A stretch of DNA of 36,298 nt, from IMG/VR virus record IMGVR_UViG_3300025707_000018, positions 1-36,298 of that record; one strand, given 5' to 3'. Position 1 is the stretch's first letter. Each line of letters opens with the position of its first letter. This DNA is from a virus. Below the pieces are notes generated by a model, which saw only the letters and a list, made by a program, of their open reading frames with translations, was not told the DNA's origin and made no database searches. Of the stretch, positions 32,688-36,298 are shown piece by piece. A program made the translations under genes and the position numbers.

Positions 32688-33136
32688 TATCGTAAATCAG
32701 AAGGAGCTACTTGTCTAGTTCCTCCCACCTTATCTGTTTTTTTCATTCCATACCTTCTAACACATTCTTTATAGTTAGCCATGCATTGTTGAGCAGAAGC
32801 CATTTTAATCTGTGCCAAAGTAGGTTCTGTTGCAGAAGCTGCCGCATCCATTAAAGCTTTTGCTTTTACGTAATCAATTAAACCCGGTTGTAAAGAATTG
32901 TCTATATCTATTGTTCCGGTAATACTTGTAAGTTTATCTGGTTCTGCATAATAAGATATTACTAATCCATCAGTAATGGTGTTACCAGAGCCTATTTGTA
33001 CTGGTTTTAATTTGCCCTCTGTGGTTTCGTTAGTACTTCCATCTCCTTCAGATGTAGCTATAGCGATTCTATCGCCCTCTATCCACCAAACAAAACTATC
33101 ATTAGGGTCTTTGTATGAACTACTTACAGCTGCCAT
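32687..33136 (-). CDS. Head-tail adaptor-type structural protein
   Basis: A 149-aa protein starting at 33136, where GGAGATATA precedes ATG; the frame extends 15 bases further upstream. Beta strands in residues 1-90 (DSFVWWIEGDRIAIATSEG) are followed by a helix (GLIDYVKAKALMDAA) and a Lys/Arg-rich end, MANYKECVRRYGMKKTDK. This beta-plus-helix layout and position next to the 113-aa gene suit a connector or tail protein. The family is not certain. Confidence 0.55.
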   Translation of the reverse strand: MAAVSSSYKDPNDSFVWWIEGDRIAIATSEGDGSTNETTEGKLKPVQIGSGNTITDGLVISYYAEPDKLTSITGTIDIDNSLQPGLIDYVKAKALMDAAASATEPTLAQIKMASAQQCMANYKECVRRYGMKKTDKVGGTRQVAPSDLR

Positions 33137-33477
33137 TATATCTCCGTCCAAGTAGTATTAGAAGACGTACTACTTTCATTATAAAACTGTTTTATTTCTC
33201 CATTAGACAGTCTAGGTATTTTGATGTATTCTCCACTTGAATTTAAAATAGTGCATCTAAAAACCTTGTTAACTGTTATTGCTTCATCGTCATCTAAGGC
33301 ATACCATAGTTGATTGTGTTTTAAATCTGTTTTGGCATTTTCTATTTGATTTGGATATCTACCCATATCAATCAATGCTTCATTAATTAAGTTTATTACA
33401 TAGTTCTCTGATACTCCAGGTACTGCCTGTAATACTCTACTATATATTTCTTTACCAGTAAATTCTATTGCTGCCAT
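33136..33477 (-). CDS. Connector/adaptor-type structural protein
   Basis: A 113-aa protein. The helical start (IEFTGKEIYSRVLQAVPGVS) and ENYVINLINEALIDMGRYP segment resemble the compact alpha-helical head-tail connector proteins of podophages and siphophages, followed by a beta-rich second half. It is coupled by TAATG to the next gene and 8 bases after the previous one. Role inferred from size, order and pattern. Confidence 0.55.
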   Translation of the reverse strand: MAAIEFTGKEIYSRVLQAVPGVSENYVINLINEALIDMGRYPNQIENAKTDLKHNQLWYALDDDEAITVNKVFRCTILNSSGEYIKIPRLSNGEIKQFYNESSTSSNTTWTEI

Positions 33478-33485
33478 ATTATCTC

Positions 33486-33974
33486 CTATGCCACGTCATC
33501 TAGTACTGCATATATTAGCACTTTAATGTCATTATCTGCTGCTATCGCTGTAAAATTAGCTGTATCTTCTGCTGCATTGAATTTTCCACACCAAGCTTCA
33601 CCTGCGTCTAAACATAGATTTCCTGCTGCATCTGCTGCTACTACTCCATGAGTAAAATTAAAAAATAGTTTTTCCGTTGTAGCCGTTGTTCCGTCTGCTC
33701 TAAATCCAGAATGTTTTATTATTATAAATTCAACATTATCATTAGCATGTGTTCTTGTAGGCGTTGTATCTCCTGCAGTGCCTTGTAGATAACCTATATC
33801 TGCTACTAATAACACTTCGCTACTAGCATCTATATCTTGAGCATAAGAAATCCACTTACAGTTATCTCCCGCACCATCGTTTAAATTATATACTATTGAA
33901 CCACTAACAGATGCTTTCATGTCATCAGGTAAAACTGATGCAGAAATATTTACCGTTGTTTTATTTGCTGCCAT
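33486..33974 (-). CDS. Beta-rich structural protein (hypothetical)
   Basis: A 162-aa protein rich in Ala, Thr and Asp with predicted strands and no membrane segment. Two Cys in the C-terminal half (LCLDAGEAWC) and one near 39. It resembles decoration or small fibre proteins of marine phages in composition, but no motif is diagnostic. TAATG overlap with the 414-aa gene. Confidence 0.55.
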   Translation of the reverse strand: MAANKTTVNISASVLPDDMKASVSGSIVYNLNDGAGDNCKWISYAQDIDASSEVLLVADIGYLQGTAGDTTPTRTHANDNVEFIIIKHSGFRADGTTATTEKLFFNFTHGVVAADAAGNLCLDAGEAWCGKFNAAEDTANFTAIAADNDIKVLIYAVLDDVA

Positions 33975-35218
33975 TACTTACCTCCTTGTAGTAATTGTAT
34001 TTGTTCTTTGTATTGAGCGTCAATCATTTGATATTGTTTAGAATACCATTCATATTTAACGCTATCTTTTTGTAAATTTTGTGTATATTCTTGTATTTCT
34101 TTTTGAACCTCCGCTTGATACTCTTGAAGGTCTGCAGAATATTTAGTTATTAATGCAGTATTATCTTGTACCTGAGCTTGCATGTTCTGAACTGCATTCT
34201 GTAAAGATAAAGCTTGGTCTGCTGCTTTGTTAGCTATGTCGGTTGATGTAGCTTGCTGTGAGTCTGATTGAGCTTTTTGAGAAGCTATTTGAGCAGAAGT
34301 AATTGCTCTTTGTAAGTTAGAATTATGTTTTGCTAACTCATCTTGAAGCTCTGCTTGATATCTAACATTTTCTTTGTTAAAGACCGCTACTTCTTTTTGT
34401 ATATTTGCTTGATACTGTGTAACTTCGTTATTAAGTCTTCCAAGTTGTATTTGAGCTAATTCTGTATCTTCTTCTACTTCTAGAAAAGTAGAAAATGTTG
34501 AAACATCTACATTTAAATCCGGTGCAGTAAAAGTAGGAACGCTTCCTGTGGGGTCTACCTCTTCAATAGAATCTACTAAAATATTTGCTACATCAGTAAC
34601 GCTAGCATCTGCATTTGTTGCGTCCGTATAAGATATAGTTCCTAAAGCCGGAGAAGATGGAGATACTGCTACTATATTTAAATTTGATAAAGAAGAGTGT
34701 ACGTCATTTAAAAGTCTTTGTAAGGAATTTCTAGATGCATATAAAACTACTGCTTCTTCTGCTTCGTCAGGAAAATTGCTTATAACAGACTCAGTATAAG
34801 CTACTGTTATGCTAGTATCTATAGCTATAAGCCTACTATCGTTCGAGCTGTCAGATGCAGGAAATGTGTTAAGCTCATTATTAAATATAATATATGCAGG
34901 GTCGCTTGAAGATGCAGCTTCCATATAATTTGTATCTGCAACTCTTCCCATCATTGAAGGAGGTAAAAGCCGACAAGGCATACGTGTACCACTGTTATTT
35001 TCATCTTTTCTTAGTACAGATATAATTTTTTTACCTTCAACATCAATAGCAGCAGTAAAATCATCTTTACCTGCTATTCTAACTAGCATATCAATAGGTA
35101 ATATATTTAATACAGTACGTGAACCTGAAGTTAGCCAATCATTAACACTAGCTTGTTTTGCTGAAGTGTCAGCGTCAAAACTGGTTAAATCTTTTATTCT
35201 TGTTGCAAAATTAGCCAT
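33974..35218 (-). CDS. Structural protein with long C-terminal coiled coil
   Basis: A 414-aa protein. Residues 1-180 are mixed alpha/beta (NDWLTSGSRTVLNILPIDML and LLPPSMMGRVADTNYMEAAS). Residues about 245-410 are a Gln/Ala/Glu-rich coiled coil (AQIQLGRLNNEVTQYQANIQ), like a trimeric stalk or tape-like helix. It is probably a tail or head-tail component by position between basic microproteins and the beta-rich protein. The family is not recognised. Confidence 0.6.
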   Translation of the reverse strand: MANFATRIKDLTSFDADTSAKQASVNDWLTSGSRTVLNILPIDMLVRIAGKDDFTAAIDVEGKKIISVLRKDENNSGTRMPCRLLPPSMMGRVADTNYMEAASSSDPAYIIFNNELNTFPASDSSNDSRLIAIDTSITVAYTESVISNFPDEAEEAVVLYASRNSLQRLLNDVHSSLSNLNIVAVSPSSPALGTISYTDATNADASVTDVANILVDSIEEVDPTGSVPTFTAPDLNVDVSTFSTFLEVEEDTELAQIQLGRLNNEVTQYQANIQKEVAVFNKENVRYQAELQDELAKHNSNLQRAITSAQIASQKAQSDSQQATSTDIANKAADQALSLQNAVQNMQAQVQDNTALITKYSADLQEYQAEVQKEIQEYTQNLQKDSVKYEWYSKQYQMIDAQYKEQIQLLQGGK

Positions 35219-35355
35219 TATCTTCCTTGTCCTCTATATGGTTTTACATAATTTTTTGTACTCATTTTATTTCCCATTTTGGTATTCTTACTCATACCTT
35301 GCCTAGTCTTCTTCTTACCGTTAGTTCTTCTAACTTGTTGTCCAACACCTCTCAC
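35218..35355 (-). CDS. 45-aa strongly basic microprotein
   Basis: Starts at GTG, where the stop of the previous gene (TAG) overlaps it (TAGTG), and ends in a TAATG overlap with the 414-aa gene. About a third of residues are Lys/Arg (GVGQQVRRTNGKKKTRQG). No ribosome site is obvious apart from the AAGAAG run. A shorter ATG-started version (25 aa) cannot be ruled out. It may bind DNA. Confidence 0.45.
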   Translation of the reverse strand: MRGVGQQVRRTNGKKKTRQGMSKNTKMGNKMSTKNYVKPYRGQGR

Positions 35356-35480
35356 TACTTCTTCTTCTTTTTCTTCTTACCGTAACTTACTATATTCTTT
35401 CCAGCTTTTTTAGCTGCACCGACTGCTTTTTTTATCCCTGCTTCGGTATAGGGGTACATTTTTCCATTTACATTTGGCAT
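35355..35480 (-). CDS. 41-aa microprotein with poly-lysine tail
   Basis: MPNVNGKMYPYTEAGIKKAV begins a short protein that ends in seven lysines. Starts at an ATG in a TAATG overlap with the zinc-ribbon gene. Short MPxVNGKxYPYT proteins occur in marine phages, as far as I recall. The tail suggests binding DNA or another acidic surface in the virion. Confidence 0.55.
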   Translation of the reverse strand: MPNVNGKMYPYTEAGIKKAVGAAKKAGKNIVSYGKKKKKKK

Positions 35481-35725
35481 TACATTATCCTCGTTGCTGG
35501 TCCCTTTGCAGAAGTCTTTTCAGCTCCTTCTTTGAGCTTCTTCATTCCTTCTTCGTGAGACAATGTTCTTATTTCCATTTGGTCTTTTCTAATAGCTGTT
35601 GCATAAGGATTATTTTCCCTAACAACAAAGTTAGTGTTCCATTTGGGTTCTGTAGCTCTTTTACCACAAGAGGTACAGTTAAACATTCCATCTGGATTAG
35701 GTTTATCGCAGTGTTGACAATTCAT
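35480..35725 (-). CDS. 81-aa zinc-ribbon protein
   Basis: The N-terminus has two CxxC pairs (NCQHC at 2-6 and FNCTSC at 15-20), a compact zinc ribbon. The C-terminal half is basic and helical (HEEGMKKLKEGAEKTSAKGP). It is translated just after the 64-aa gene and coupled to the basic microprotein. The ribbon is clear; the role is unknown. Confidence 0.65.
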   Translation of the reverse strand: MNCQHCDKPNPDGMFNCTSCGKRATEPKWNTNFVVRENNPYATAIRKDQMEIRTLSHEEGMKKLKEGAEKTSAKGPATRIM

Positions 35726-35728
35726 CTA

Positions 35729-35923
35729 TTAAGTATATAAAATTATATAAGCTACTCTTGAACGGTCAAGCTTTACAGTTGAAATATCTATAATTGCTTG
35801 ACTCGTACTATCGAGTGCATTTACTGCTGCTTTAATATCTGCTGCTAAAGAGCCAGATACTGTATCAGCTGAATCGCCTATGTCGTTAATAACTATTTTT
35901 ACGTTTGCTCCGTAATTCGCCAT
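35729..35923 (-). CDS. 64-aa late hypothetical protein
   Basis: A small alpha/beta protein (VKIVINDIGDSADTVSGSLA and AIIDISTVKLDRSRVAYIIL) with ribosome site GGAGATTAAG. No family is recognised. It follows the truncated gene at the window edge after a hairpin at 35963-35984 and begins the visible run of coupled small late genes. Confidence 0.6.
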   Translation of the reverse strand: MANYGANVKIVINDIGDSADTVSGSLAADIKAAVNALDSTSQAIIDISTVKLDRSRVAYIILYT

Positions 35924-35962
35924 CTTAATCTCCTATTAGTTTTAAAATTCTTTATAGGTTTC

Positions 35963-35984
35963 GGAGTGGGAATAAACCCACTCC
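35963..35984 (-). terminator. Perfect 8-bp hairpin, possible late attenuator
   Basis: GGAGTGGG (35963-35970) pairs perfectly with CCCACTCC (35977-35984) around a 6-base loop. On the minus strand the next bases are GAAACCTATAAAG, so there is no T tract. It lies in the gap between the truncated gene and the gene at 35923. It may be an RNA-processing or leaky termination point after a highly expressed gene. Confidence 0.5.
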
Positions 35985-36005
35985 ATAGTACCTAATAACT
36001 ATTTA

Positions 36006-36298
36006 TTACTGGTCAGCGAATACAATGGCAGTATTTGTAGCGGAAACAACTGTTCCGTTTAAATACCATTTTGTACCATCGCAAACGAATTTAACTATAG
36101 TACCACTCTCAGGTGTTAAAACACTAACTTTTGAGTTACTGTCTCCATCTGAGTATACTACTGCAGTTAATTCACCGTCAACATCACTGTGTGCTAAGCC
36201 ACCTACAAAGTAGTTTGCATTTGCACCAGTGTCAAATTGCCAGTCTTGAGCGTCTGCTGCTGCACCGCCATACCAGAACTCGTAACTTAATCCAAGTT
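36006..36298 (-). CDS. C-terminal part of a structural protein (cut by window edge)
   Basis: The frame is open from the right edge to a double stop (TAATAA at 36008-36003), giving the last 96 residues. The segment is beta-rich with many Gly, Asn and Asp, ending GTKWYLNGTVVSATNTAIVF plus ADQ. The final part resembles the C-terminus of small head-decoration or fibre-like proteins of marine phages (CDGTKWY is a common signature there). The hairpin after it and the strong double stop suit an abundant virion protein. The start is missing. Confidence 0.6.
   Translation of the reverse strand, partial: LGLSYEFWYGGAAADAQDWQFDTGANANYFVGGLAHSDVDGELTAVVYSDGDSNSKVSVLTPESGTIVKFVCDGTKWYLNGTVVSATNTAIVFADQ

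Overview
The window looks like most of the genome of an uncultivated, AT-rich tailed phage, probably a marine one with a short (podovirus-like) tail. The reasons are a dense array of tiny overlapping early genes on the plus strand, a virion gene array on the minus strand, a very large internal-virion-type protein, a tail-nozzle-like protein and an S74-type tail fibre. There is no integrase, repressor or other clear sign of lysogeny. Terminase, portal, major capsid protein and DNA polymerase are not seen. The minus-strand array is cut by the right edge, so the head genes probably lie beyond it. The host is unknown. Shine-Dalgarno sites are good throughout. Two secreted proteins have Gln-Asp straight after the signal peptide, which would suit a Bacteroidota/Marinimicrobia-like host, but this is weak evidence.

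Layout. 1-1,143: a small membrane protein, hairpin-rich intergenic DNA and one isolated minus-strand gene. 1,144-2,456: six small overlapping early genes. 2,457-5,402: a structured leader, then a class II glutamine amidotransferase overlapping a zinc-ribbon amidoligase, closed by a strong terminator. 5,403-7,594: a tRNA-like structured element, then nine small genes including a GroES co-chaperonin. 7,595-13,091: the DNA replication and recombination block, holding a ribbon-helix-helix regulator, a Cas4-like Fe-S nuclease, a Rad52-like annealing protein, an SSB-like protein, two further PD-(D/E)XK-type nucleases (one Hjc-like) and a DnaB-type helicase. 13,088-36,298 (minus strand, read right to left): adaptor-like and other structural proteins, small basic proteins, a coiled-coil membrane protein, a secreted thioredoxin-like protein, an outer-membrane-like protein, a holin, a nozzle-like protein, the fibre and its accessory genes, a guanidinoacetate/arginine-methyltransferase-like enzyme, a transglycosylase-like protein, internal virion proteins, and at the far end a possible ADP-ribosyltransferase.

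How the genes fit together. The early block takes over the host and makes recombination-competent DNA through the nuclease, annealing protein, SSB, resolvase and helicase. GroES would help host GroEL fold the capsid or other virion proteins. The amidotransferase/amidoligase pair is the clearest unusual system: one enzyme can release ammonia from glutamine, and the other belongs to a family that forms amide bonds. The late block builds tail and ejection proteins and lyses the cell. The two blocks converge at 13,088-13,091, where the stop codons overlap.

At whole-window scale, the site GATC does not occur once by my reading, although roughly 100 copies would be expected from base composition. 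This points to strong selection by a GATC-specific restriction or modification system.
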